64,000 bases of DNA from Phyllobacterium brassicacearum (GTDB taxonomy: Bacteria > Pseudomonadota > Alphaproteobacteria > Rhizobiales > Rhizobiaceae), in contig NZ_PGGO01000001.1 in NCBI RefSeq assembly GCF_003010955.1, forward strand, positions 490,322 to 554,321, in the 5' to 3' direction. Made by a program: the position numbers and the translations under genes. Each line of letters begins with the position of its first letter. Position 1 is the first letter of the stretch. The notes beneath the pieces are model-generated. The model was not told where the DNA came from. It worked only from the letters and a program-made list of their open reading frames with translations, and did not search any database. This document shows positions 27,274 through 36,009 of this stretch, piece by piece.

Positions 27274-29322
27274 CTATGCGAGAACTGTCTGCATGACATC
27301 GACCGACTGGCACGTGTCTGGGACGTGAACGGGCGGAGCGTGATCATCATTGCATGGTGAATCTGCTTCGTTTTCGAGGAATGCCACGACTTCGTTGGCG
27401 AGTTGCTGACCTTGACCGGTAGCCTGACCAGTATCCGGCAGCACACAGATAATGTCAGCCTGGATCAGAATAGCATCGGAGTAGACACCACCACCAACAT
27501 AGGAAGTCCCTCCGCCCCCCGGATCGCTGTCGGCAATCGAGGCAATATTGATCAAGGTATTCGAGCCGGTGCTGATATCCCATACTGTTTCCGAAGAGGC
27601 GGTCAAAAGTGCACCTTCGTAATGCGCGACATAGTCCGCATCGCCGAGAATGTTGGTCTGTTCGATATAGTTCACGTCGTAGACACTACCGGAGATGTAA
27701 AGAACCCTCAGGCCCTCGATACCTTGTAGAGCCTGGTCGCCGTGGAAACCGGCGGGCATACCAAAGCTGCCATTTGACAGCCCGTTCATGGCCTGAAGGT
27801 AGTGTTCGGGAAGCCCTGTGACCCAGTTGGTTGGGCTGCCGCTTTGAATGCTCGCTTCGTTCCACAGCAAGTTGTCGCTCGTCGACAGTTCGCCGTCATA
27901 TGCCCCGGCAGCGCCACCCGTTGTGAAGGTATCATTGTCAAACAGGATGTTGGTCTGGAAGATGAAGTTGCCGTTGTACATGCTTCCGCCAATCATGACG
28001 AGATCGTAGGAATTGCACAGTTCGGCGAATGACGCCGAGTTGAACATCATATTCCCACCCGTCACGATTGTCGTATAGGAGCCAGTGGCCGAGAGGACAT
28101 GGGCATCGTTGTCGGAGAGGAAACTGTACTGGGAAACCCAGTTCATCTGAATCAGATCGCCATTGAAAACAGTAATTTGCCAGGCTTGCGGGAATACTGG
28201 CGCATCGTCAGACGGACCATCTGACAGACTATCGTCAGCTTGCAGCAAGAAATTTGCGACGTTCATCGCATTCGTTGACGGCTGGCCGAGAGACTGCTGC
28301 GCCCCGAAACCGTTCTCGAATGTATCGTTGTCACTATAGGCGTTGGTCTGGATTATCGCATCAATGCGATAATAACTGCCGGTCACTGCAAAATGCGCGC
28401 CAACGGAGTCGAGACTGGTCAAGACAACCTCATTGATCATGAGATTGCAGCCAGCCTGAACTTCAACCGATCCGACAATTTCGGCGCCGTTTATGACGAC
28501 GGATTGGGTCGTTGTCACCGTCGCCGGCGAATCGTTTTGGTCGGTGTGTTTGAGTTGCTCCGGGATATAGTCGTCAAGCTTCGGGGCTTCGTTTGTTACA
28601 GCGCCGTTGACGTAGAGACCTGCCGGTGCGGTGACGACGGACACACCCGGTGTTGTTGCGAGCGGGCCGTCCGCTGCCGCCTGGATGTTTGCCGATTGAT
28701 TGGCAAAGAATTGCGCCAACTCGGCGCTGGTTCCAGGTATGGAATCTTGAGTAAACGGCTCCGAAATCGAGAGTGCGCTCTCCGATAAGCTGTTGAAAGC
28801 GGCCTCGTCGGCAAAATCCATGCTTACGGGCGCATGATTGCCCATGATGACAACATCGTTGTCTTCCATGTGGTTGGTTTGCTTGAGTGCAAGCGATGTC
28901 TCCGATGGGCCAGGTCCGAAATTCGGAATTACCTGACCTGAAGTATGAAAGCCCGAATCTGAGGTTGAAATTGAGTTTGAGTCGGCGGAGCCAGATGTAT
29001 GCAGCTTCACCACGGGCTGATGCAGTCTTGGCGCCGAGATGTCCAGTTCAATGGGATCAAAGTTCACCCAAGGCATCACCACCTCTCCAACCAGAGACCA
29101 CGGTGAAGGAACGTAGTTCAAATTGGGTTGGAATGATCCAAGATCCAGCCTTTGGCCCGGATCCGTTTGAATTGTCAGGATGTCATTGAGATGCGGTTCG
29201 CTATCTGGCGCCGCTTCGAACTCACGGTATTCGACCCGCGCCCTCGCTGCCTCGATTGATGTGTGAAAATAGCCCACGAAGTGCGCGATGGATTCTGATA
29301 TCTGACCACCAAATCCGAGCAT
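27274..29322 (-). CDS. Large repetitive protein, likely type I secretion substrate
   Basis: From ATG 29322 (GGGAG 7 bases ahead) the product is 682 residues; a reading from 29382 adds 20. It has no signal peptide and no RTX nonapeptides. A loosely repeated unit recurs: YRIDAIIQTNAYSDNDTF, WVSQYSFLSDNDAH, NFIFQTNILFDNDTF and NYIEQTNILGDADY, each after a small-residue turn (VTGSYY, IGGSMY, ISGSVY). LxNxASI-like strands lie between them. It looks like a beta-rich repeat, and an extracellular fibre or biofilm role is inferred. The gene lies directly upstream of the exporter. Confidence 0.75.
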   Translation of the reverse strand: MLGFGGQISESIAHFVGYFHTSIEAARARVEYREFEAAPDSEPHLNDILTIQTDPGQRLDLGSFQPNLNYVPSPWSLVGEVVMPWVNFDPIELDISAPRLHQPVVKLHTSGSADSNSISTSDSGFHTSGQVIPNFGPGPSETSLALKQTNHMEDNDVVIMGNHAPVSMDFADEAAFNSLSESALSISEPFTQDSIPGTSAELAQFFANQSANIQAAADGPLATTPGVSVVTAPAGLYVNGAVTNEAPKLDDYIPEQLKHTDQNDSPATVTTTQSVVINGAEIVGSVEVQAGCNLMINEVVLTSLDSVGAHFAVTGSYYRIDAIIQTNAYSDNDTFENGFGAQQSLGQPSTNAMNVANFLLQADDSLSDGPSDDAPVFPQAWQITVFNGDLIQMNWVSQYSFLSDNDAHVLSATGSYTTIVTGGNMMFNSASFAELCNSYDLVMIGGSMYNGNFIFQTNILFDNDTFTTGGAAGAYDGELSTSDNLLWNEASIQSGSPTNWVTGLPEHYLQAMNGLSNGSFGMPAGFHGDQALQGIEGLRVLYISGSVYDVNYIEQTNILGDADYVAHYEGALLTASSETVWDISTGSNTLINIASIADSDPGGGGTSYVGGGVYSDAILIQADIICVLPDTGQATGQGQQLANEVVAFLENEADSPCNDDHAPPVHVPDTCQSVDVMQTVLA

Positions 29323-29435
29323 TTCGATTCTCCCACCGATTAGCTGGCAATCTGCAACACCTCGGACAAGCGGTCTGCGCATATGCTGCGCAGACCATTG
29401 TCACATCAGGCAGGGTTGCCTGTTTCTTGTTGCTG

Positions 29436-30326
29436 TTATGCCTCGGTGTCGTCGCCAGAGGTGTGGGACTCGTAGCTGCCGTTGATGACAGATGCATCGA
29501 AAGCGTTTTGGGAAAGATTTGCGCCCATAACGATTTCCTGTGTGAAGGCAGTTGCTGTCTGGTTGACTGCTGCGCTTGCTGCACTGGAGCCGTTCACATC
29601 GTGACCTGCTTCGATGCCGCCGTCAGAGCCGCTGTTGCCATGGCCGCCACCAAAGAAGCTGCTTTCCAAGCCGCCCCAGCCGCCCCAGCCGCCGCTACCA
29701 CTGTCAATGCCGTCGCCGGCATGAGCCGTGCCGCCAGTTCCGGTCAGCGATACGCTGCCCGAATTGGTCTGACTAATCTGGTGAGCCTGATCGTTATCGA
29801 CGAGGTCGATAACCTGATTCAGAGCAAAACCGGTGTCATTACCTCCACCACCGAATGCGTCGTTGAAGACGTTCGAGAAATTGACGTCATTACCTGGGTC
29901 GTAGTCGATATTTCCACTTTCCGTGATAAATATATTATCAAAGGTATTGCCGTGCAGATCAAGATCGGCAAAGTCATCATCGGTCGGCAGATAGCCATCA
30001 AGGTCTACATCTACGTCGACGTCGACATCGACTTCAGTGCTGTTCTTGTTGATGTTGAGATTGCCGTTGGCATTAAGATTGCCGTTTAGATTGCCGTTTA
30101 GATTGCCATTGAGATTGCCATTGCCATTCCAGTTCTCTGAGCTGGAATATTGTTCCTGATCCTGATCCTGATCCTGATCCTGCTCTTGTTCCTGCTCCTG
30201 CTCCTGCTCCTGTTCCTGTTCCTGGGCTTGCAATTGAAGACCCAGCGCAGCTGCGAAGGCAGCAGCATCGGCGTCAGCGGATGCATCACCTGGATGATAA
30301 TTGTAATGATTGTTCTTGTTAGACAT
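29436..30326 (-). CDS. Low-complexity acidic repeat protein, likely type I secretion substrate
   Basis: This 296-residue protein starts MSNKNNHYNYHPGDASADAD with GGAGGA 7 bases ahead. Residues 33-59 alternate Gln with Glu then Asp. About 66-90 is a GNLN repeat. About 96-108 alternates Val and Asp. Later parts are Gly-rich (GSGGWGGWGGLESSFFGGGH) and end in a Ser/Thr/Asn-rich tail (VNQTATAFTQEIVMGANLSQ). No signal peptide. It is the first gene of the secretion operon, 113 bases before the 682-residue protein. Calcium binding by the acidic repeats is possible but unproven. Confidence 0.72.
   Translation of the reverse strand: MSNKNNHYNYHPGDASADADAAAFAAALGLQLQAQEQEQEQEQEQEQEQDQDQDQDQEQYSSSENWNGNGNLNGNLNGNLNGNLNANGNLNINKNSTEVDVDVDVDVDLDGYLPTDDDFADLDLHGNTFDNIFITESGNIDYDPGNDVNFSNVFNDAFGGGGNDTGFALNQVIDLVDNDQAHQISQTNSGSVSLTGTGGTAHAGDGIDSGSGGWGGWGGLESSFFGGGHGNSGSDGGIEAGHDVNGSSAASAAVNQTATAFTQEIVMGANLSQNAFDASVINGSYESHTSGDDTEA
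30120..30230 (+). repeat. Microsatellite-like short repeats coding for Gln-Glu/Gln-Asp
   Basis: On the plus strand the 6-base unit CTGATC recurs at about 30158-30180, and it is followed by CTGCTC and CTGTTC units to about 30225. Together they encode the (QE)n(QD)n tract. Slipped-strand change in unit number would keep the reading frame. Confidence 0.8.
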
Positions 30327-30994
30327 AACAAATCCTCCGATGTGCCTCGGAGCAAGCAAAAGCCTCTATGCATTTCCAACGAGGTTATAGTGCGAGCCCG
30401 AAAAGCGTTCTTCGTTAAGCAAACATCAACCATTCATTCAGCATTCAGCGCGAAGCCGGATACTAAAGACGCAATACAAGACTGATGTTTACGGTGCTGT
30501 TGCTTGGATGCCCCCACTAAAAACCACGATATCCAAGCCAATGAACGTTAAGACTCAAAGAGCGATACAGTAAGCTAGCAATTCTGATTAGTCCCGAAAT
30601 GAGGGATTTGGCGGCAATTCGCTACGCGTCAGAAATCGTGAAATACCACAACTTTTCAGTCGCTTGCGGGGACGAGGCCCAATCGACCCAAAATCGGCAT
30701 GAAGCAATTTGTATGATTTATAATCAATATTGTCGAGGTAAAGGTCTAAGTAAATGTGGCCGTTGTCTTCCCCGACGCAGCTAGCGTATCGAACCGATAA
30801 ATATACAAACCCTTTGACTCATGTCACGGCCGCGTCACGCTCCTTTTATTAATCCTCTGTTAATCAACACGTCTAGCCGGGGGCTTAAAGACGTGGTGAA
30901 GAAACTGAACAAAAGAACTTACAGAAACTAAAAATCGAAAACGCAAATAAATCCTGAGAGAAATACTTCTCATCAAAGGGCGTAGGGGGCAATT
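30327..30994. promoter_or_regulatory. Long AT-rich divergent region between secretion operon and LuxR regulator
   Basis: There is no convincing gene in 668 bases. It must carry the leftward promoter of the secretion operon and the rightward promoter of the regulator. An inverted repeat GCTTGGAT (30502-30509) with ATCCAAGC (30531-30538) may be a control element. A GGGGG run (about 30986-30990) lies just upstream of the regulator ATG. Confidence 0.5.
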
Positions 30995-31822
30995 ATGTCT
31001 GGAAATATACCGCGTACAATCGGCGACCATATCCAGTATGGATCAAAAATTGATGGTGATTCCAAGTTCAAGAGTGGCATCTTCATTTATGCTGAAGCAG
31101 GGGCCGTTTTCCAGGGATTGGTACAATCTCTAGAACGGACATTCCCCGAAATTCGGGTGAACCTGTCCAGCAAGCTGCTGGAGTCGGATGAGTTCGACGA
31201 GGACATTGGCCTCGTTCTGGTCCACACTGGTTTCGTCATCGAACTTAATGAGTGCATTGCACGCTGCAAGCAGCGCTTTCCGAACGCTTCTGTGACATTG
31301 ATGATCGATGAGCACAGCACCGGCATGCACGAGCTGAACAGCCTGTTCGATCAGCGCCTGGTTCAGGGGCTTCTCCCATTCAGTCTGAAACTCGATATCT
31401 GGCTGGCAGTCATCTGGCTGCTATTGAATGGCGGTGAATACTATCCTTCCACCATCGCTCGTTCGATGGAAAAGCCCTTGAGCAACGGTGGTCAACCTCA
31501 GTTGTACAATGGCCAGATCAAGAACACCCTGAATGGTGGCAGACCGATCAAGACATTGACGCTACGCGAGCACCAGATTCTGGAACTTCTCTCGGAGGGT
31601 TTGCAGAACAAGATCATAGCCGATCGGCTGACGCTCTCGGAACACACGGTCAAGGTCCACGTCCACAACCTTATCCGCAAGCTGCGCGTTCACAACCGCA
31701 CACAAGCTGCTGCGGTATATCGGAACAGCATGGACCAGGAGGCGTTCCAGCCCCCTTTTAGGGGCTACACCCCCCCGATCGGGCGGTTAGATAGTTCCCT
31801 AGAAATGGGCCGGGTCGTATAA
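30995..31822 (+). CDS. LuxR-type regulator with degenerate receiver-like domain
   Basis: This 275-residue protein has a C-terminal LuxR/FixJ helix-turn-helix (about residues 185-245), with LTLREHQILELLSEGLQNKI and then LTLSEHTVKVHVHNLIRKL. The N-terminal 140 residues look like a receiver fold (SGIFIYAEAGAVFQGLVQSL, GLVLVHTGF), but the phospho-acceptor aspartate is missing, so phosphorylation control is unlikely. It diverges from the secretion operon and is a good candidate for its regulator. A 160-residue gene follows 4 bases later. Confidence 0.85.
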   Translation: MSGNIPRTIGDHIQYGSKIDGDSKFKSGIFIYAEAGAVFQGLVQSLERTFPEIRVNLSSKLLESDEFDEDIGLVLVHTGFVIELNECIARCKQRFPNASVTLMIDEHSTGMHELNSLFDQRLVQGLLPFSLKLDIWLAVIWLLLNGGEYYPSTIARSMEKPLSNGGQPQLYNGQIKNTLNGGRPIKTLTLREHQILELLSEGLQNKIIADRLTLSEHTVKVHVHNLIRKLRVHNRTQAAAVYRNSMDQEAFQPPFRGYTPPIGRLDSSLEMGRVV

Positions 31823-31826
31823 AACA

Positions 31827-32309
31827 ATGTCCCGCATCAATGAGGTGCTGATGCTGGTGGGCAAACTCAATTACACGTGGACGAACACCGAAAGTCTGTT
31901 CATCTACTTGATTGCCCACCTGCTCAACACAAATAAGGAAGCAGCAACGGTCATTTTCCTGACGCTGAATACGACCAGGGCAAGAATTGACTTACTTGAG
32001 CGGCTGGCGAAAATCAGATCAACACCGCCTGAAACCAAGGCGGCTGTGCTGCAGATCACCAGCCGAATGACCCGTGAGCAGCGCCTGCGCAACAAATACA
32101 ATCACTGCATCTATTCGTTCGACGAAACTGGACACAACGCATCAACGCAGTTGATGCGCATCGTCGACATGAACGACAATTTGAAATACGGAAAAGTCGA
32201 AGCGCTGGACGATGCGGAAATGTTGAGAATTCAATCAACGATCGATGCGATTGTAGATGTCAACAAGTCCATCTGGTCCTTCATAAGGCTCAAGAACATC
32301 AGCGTTTAG
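31827..32309 (+). CDS. Hypothetical cytoplasmic protein next to the LuxR regulator
   Basis: This 160-residue, mostly helical protein has no signal peptide or membrane helix. It begins MSRINEVLMLVGKLNYTWTN and has a charged central part (MTREQRLRNKYNHCIYSFDE). I do not recognise a family by sight. Its start lies 4 bases after the regulator stop, so the two are almost certainly co-expressed. A partner or modulator of that regulator is a reasonable guess. Confidence 0.7.
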   Translation: MSRINEVLMLVGKLNYTWTNTESLFIYLIAHLLNTNKEAATVIFLTLNTTRARIDLLERLAKIRSTPPETKAAVLQITSRMTREQRLRNKYNHCIYSFDETGHNASTQLMRIVDMNDNLKYGKVEALDDAEMLRIQSTIDAIVDVNKSIWSFIRLKNISV

Positions 32310-32331
32310 AGCGCTCTCACAGAGAAGCCTC

Positions 32332-33435
32332 TCAAAGAAAATCATCGCCATTCAGTCGGTTCCAGGCCTCGCCGGCCAGGCCGTTGAAGAACGCATTTCC
32401 ATCCGAGAATGCATCCAGCACGCGCGGATCGCGTGAATGCACAACCGTGGACGACCGCTGAAAAAATATCCCTTGCCGCACCATCATTGCCTGTAGGAGA
32501 TGTGGTTGCGTGCGGGCACGTATGGCCGCGACGCCCAAGGAGCGCGCATGGTTTAGCAGGCTGTCGAGCACGGCCCCCTCTCGTTCCTTCACAGCCAGAA
32601 TTTGCAGCACCCGTGCAATTCGTCCAGGAGAACCGTGGTAGAGATAGGCTCCGATCGGCACGCCATTCCGCGATCGGACGACCCGGCTGTGCATTGCACC
32701 GTAGGTCGACTTGGTTGTCGCCTCATTCAGGATGTGTCTAAGATCCGGTGCGTCCCAGACGGGACGCAAGCCAAAGCGCTCCAACAGTGATGGAATAATG
32801 CCCACAAGCGAGTCGTAGTCGATATCACTGTCGACAAATCCGTTCAGCTCGGGAACCGGAGCCGATTCCGGATGACTGCCATTGGCCAGCTTGAAACCAA
32901 GAGCATCAAGCGGCCTGGCCAAAGGCGCCAGACGGCGCATCCCCTGAAATCGGCCGGCGGCAAGTTCGATAGCAAAGGCTGTTGGCCGGAACACTCTGAC
33001 CCATTCCAGGCTGTAGGCCGGCAGCACTGTGCCGCGCAATTTGCTCCACATGATACGCGAAGTCTCATTGGCGGTCTCACTTAGCGAGACGTCCTGTGGG
33101 CCTGCCAGAAACGCTCGCAGCAGACGCGCCCCCGCAAGCGGGTCGTCGGCATGATCTTCGACCATCAATGGACCACAAATGGCTGCGCGAACAAGCGAAC
33201 CGTCGAGCGACATTCTGAGCGGAATCGAACCGATGAAGCCGTTCAGAACACCATCGCTGCGAATGTGCACTTGGGAAATAATGTCTGAATCACCACGCGA
33301 CGGATTGAGGTAGAGTTTGGACAGGTAATCGACGAGCGATTGAGGCACGAATGCCTTCGAGGTCTTGAACATATTCCAGAACATGTTTGCGACCGCAGGA
33401 ATGTCCCGCGGCGTGATGCTTCTGACTTCACTCAT
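32332..33435 (-). CDS. GNAT-like acyltransferase of unknown substrate
   Basis: From ATG 33435 (AGGA ahead) it is 367 residues; an ATG at 33474 that overlaps the previous stop would add 13. It starts MSEVRSITPRDIPAVANMFW, a GNAT-like opening. The second half (FGLRPVWDAPDLRHILNEAT, then RSRNGVPIGAYLYHGSPGRI) resembles the acetyltransferase folds seen with lipid-linked sugar tailoring, and LLNHARSLGVAAIRARTQPH fits a GNAT helix. No clear acetyl-CoA loop could be verified by eye. It is coupled to the methyltransferase-like gene upstream. Confidence 0.6.
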   Translation of the reverse strand: MSEVRSITPRDIPAVANMFWNMFKTSKAFVPQSLVDYLSKLYLNPSRGDSDIISQVHIRSDGVLNGFIGSIPLRMSLDGSLVRAAICGPLMVEDHADDPLAGARLLRAFLAGPQDVSLSETANETSRIMWSKLRGTVLPAYSLEWVRVFRPTAFAIELAAGRFQGMRRLAPLARPLDALGFKLANGSHPESAPVPELNGFVDSDIDYDSLVGIIPSLLERFGLRPVWDAPDLRHILNEATTKSTYGAMHSRVVRSRNGVPIGAYLYHGSPGRIARVLQILAVKEREGAVLDSLLNHARSLGVAAIRARTQPHLLQAMMVRQGIFFQRSSTVVHSRDPRVLDAFSDGNAFFNGLAGEAWNRLNGDDFL

Positions 33436-33470
33436 CGCAATCCTGTCCAAGCACTCTACTCCTTGATCAA

Positions 33471-34172
33471 TCATACTTGTTTTCGGGCGACCGCGACGCG
33501 CGGGATACCCGCCTCATTGTCGACAAACGAGATCTGATCATACGCTGCAGCCCTTGAGAGGAGGTGCGCGACTTGCTGATGCTGTCCTTCGCCGAATTCA
33601 AAGGTCAGGATGCCACCCGGCCGAAGAAACGGCACCGAGTCGCGCACAACTCGCTGAAGGATCGATATGCCGAACGGCCCGCCGTCAAATGCCTCCCGCG
33701 GCTCGTTGACGAGAAGATGCGACAGGCCATCCTCCAGACGCCGCGCCGAAATGTAAGGCGGATTGCAAATGATCATATCCACTTTGCCGGTCAATGCTTG
33801 CCCGTTCATCGCGTCGAACAAATCACCCTGAAATATCTTAACACGCAGGTCAAAACCCAATCTCTCGACGTTCCGGCGAGCAAGATCAACTGTTTCATCA
33901 GTAAGATCCGCTCCCAGCACCCGCGCGTTGGCTATCGCACCAGCGACCGCAAGGCCGAGATTTCCAGATCCGCAACACATGTCGATGACAAGTGGGCCAG
34001 TTGGTTCCTTCGCCAGAATGTTAATCGCAGTAAGTCCAAGCAATTCGGTCTCTTCGCGCGGCACGAGGACGCCTGGTGCAATCTCAAGTTCCACACCAAG
34101 GAATCGGTGTAGTTTCGCCGAACCTGTGGGAATGCCCGATGCAAATTCTGTTGTCCGCGTTGTCTGTTGCAT
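33471..34172 (-). CDS. PrmC/HemK-like SAM-dependent methyltransferase
   Basis: This 233-residue class I methyltransferase has a SAM loop (LVIDMCCGSGNLGLAVAGA, about residues 61-79) and the substrate motif IICNPPYISARRLEDGL. N-P-P-Y methylates amide nitrogens of glutamine or asparagine in PrmC, or adenine and guanine nitrogen in relatives. It lacks the N-terminal helical domain of true PrmC, so the release factors are probably not its target. It may methylate a sugar amide or a protein in this polysaccharide locus. Confidence 0.8.
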   Translation of the reverse strand: MQQTTRTTEFASGIPTGSAKLHRFLGVELEIAPGVLVPREETELLGLTAINILAKEPTGPLVIDMCCGSGNLGLAVAGAIANARVLGADLTDETVDLARRNVERLGFDLRVKIFQGDLFDAMNGQALTGKVDMIICNPPYISARRLEDGLSHLLVNEPREAFDGGPFGISILQRVVRDSVPFLRPGGILTFEFGEGQHQQVAHLLSRAAAYDQISFVDNEAGIPRVAVARKQV

Positions 34173-34222
34173 TGTTCCTCTCCTGTCGTCAGCGGTCGGG
34201 CGATTTCTATCGACGCGGCCGG

Positions 34223-35764
34223 TTAGAGTTCATTGGGTGCCTTGCTGCCTTTCAATAAAAAACCGTGGATGCTTCCAAAAAAACAAAGATACAGCGTCCC
34301 GAGCACGCCGGAGTAAATCGCGGCTCCTGTCAAAATCTGCAGGCCAAGCTGTGTTTCTGGTGAAATCGGAAGACTCGAGACCCAGATGACACCTGCCACC
34401 ATCGCAATCAGCGCTGGTGCAACGATCGAGGCGTTACCTCCGACCGTCTTCCAAGCAACACCGCCGTAATGGCTCTGCAACCAGATCGTCACGCAAATTG
34501 TAATCAATCCAGCCATCAGCTGACCGATTGCAACGCCAACTGTACCAAACGGCACAGAAGCCAGGATGAATGTCACTGCGATGGCCGCATTCAAAAGCGA
34601 AATGAATGGCAGACGGCGCACCTGTCCCGTCAGGGACAGCAAGGGTTCGGTCAGGACGTTTGGAACATAGAGCATATAAACGAGGGCGAGGATCGAGGTG
34701 AGCGGAGCGGCTGGATGCCATTGTTCGCCAAGAAGGAGCACAACAAGGTTCTCAGAAACGAGAGCGAGTCCAATGAAGATTGGCGTTGCAAGAGCCAACA
34801 GGACCGGCAGGAATACCGCCGCCTCCCTACCAACATTTCGTTTCAGTTCACTCTCGCTATGCTCTTCCCGTACGGCACGCCTGAGACTAACCCAAGCGAT
34901 CAGACGGGCCGGTTCTTCCATCAATTCGGCAAAGGAAGAGCCAAGGCGCTCTGCCACCCGGTAATAACCGACGCTGGTCGCGCCGAGAAAAATGCCAATG
35001 ATGAAAGTCACTGCGTAGGTGTGGAAATAAGCAACCATTCTCGTCGCGAGAATATAGCGGGAGAATTCGGCAAGCTCGCGCACGACAACCCAATGCAAGC
35101 GCAGGTGCGGAATCCATTTCGTCGCCACAATCGCGCAAGCGAGGTAGGTAATCTGCATGCAGAATTTGCCGAAGGCCAGGGCGAATATCCCCCAGCCGGA
35201 CATGAGGCCAAACAATGCCGCCAGTAGGCCAACGCCCTCGCCCACCATGAGAAAAATGGAGTGTAATTCGGCGCGGCTCTGTCGTACCAGTAGTCCGGCA
35301 TAGACGGCGCTCAATGTTGAAAACACCACCCAGACAGAGAACAGCGCCAGGAGCTCACCAGCAAGGATCATATCGAAAAAATCATACATGACAGCGGACG
35401 CCAGCGTTCCAACACACATGGCTATGGCGCCGCTCACGAGCGCAGCGGTGGCAATCTGGTCAAACAAGGAGCGGTCTTCCCGACAGCTCATGAGAAACTC
35501 GCGGGACCCAGCCTCGGATACCCGCGTCAAAAAAATTGCCACAGCAAGAGTTAGCGTATAAACGCCGAATTCAGCGGCCGAAAGCATCCGCGCGGCGAGG
35601 ATAAAAACAGCCACCTGCGCAAGCTGCGCCGAAACTCGCGACGCCATTGCAGCAAAGCCCATCACAGCCGCTTTTTTAGCGGAGACGCTTTCCGTGTTCT
35701 TCTGTACGACCTGTTTCAGGACAGTATCCCCAATTTCGCCCAAACTCCGATGGCACCGGGTCAA
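34223..35764 (-). CDS. Wzx-type polysaccharide flippase
   Basis: The 513-residue product reads from a TTG at 35764; the true start may be downstream, for example ATG 35662. The protein has about 12-14 membrane helices with the N-terminal signature SRVSAQLAQVAVFILAARML followed by SAAEFGVYTLTLAVAIFL, typical of the MATE-like oligosaccharide flippase family. It moves lipid-linked repeat units across the inner membrane. It begins 245 bases from the divergent propeller-glycosyltransferase gene. Confidence 0.88.
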   Translation of the reverse strand: MTRCHRSLGEIGDTVLKQVVQKNTESVSAKKAAVMGFAAMASRVSAQLAQVAVFILAARMLSAAEFGVYTLTLAVAIFLTRVSEAGSREFLMSCREDRSLFDQIATAALVSGAIAMCVGTLASAVMYDFFDMILAGELLALFSVWVVFSTLSAVYAGLLVRQSRAELHSIFLMVGEGVGLLAALFGLMSGWGIFALAFGKFCMQITYLACAIVATKWIPHLRLHWVVVRELAEFSRYILATRMVAYFHTYAVTFIIGIFLGATSVGYYRVAERLGSSFAELMEEPARLIAWVSLRRAVREEHSESELKRNVGREAAVFLPVLLALATPIFIGLALVSENLVVLLLGEQWHPAAPLTSILALVYMLYVPNVLTEPLLSLTGQVRRLPFISLLNAAIAVTFILASVPFGTVGVAIGQLMAGLITICVTIWLQSHYGGVAWKTVGGNASIVAPALIAMVAGVIWVSSLPISPETQLGLQILTGAAIYSGVLGTLYLCFFGSIHGFLLKGSKAPNEL

Positions 35765-36009
35765 TAGACGTGCTGACTTATTGTTTTCATTTGAGATTTT
35801 GTCTCTGGCCCATAAATGAGCGCTCTATAATTGATACCAGATTAGCGGTCTTTATTCAGGAACTATCTTGCTAATCAATTAGATTAGGAGTCCTAGACGA
35901 CCACCACGTAAAGTGTGACATTCAGGCTGGGATCGTGTTCAGCCAAAAAAATTGCGACGTAAAAAAACGCGCTTTTGGGGCCTGAGTACACTGGACTTTT
36001 GGGGGCGAT

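Noticed and set aside
30599..30784. Rightward 61-codon frame in the divergent region
   Set aside because: No ribosome site, no recognisable domain, and it lies in a region expected to hold promoters.
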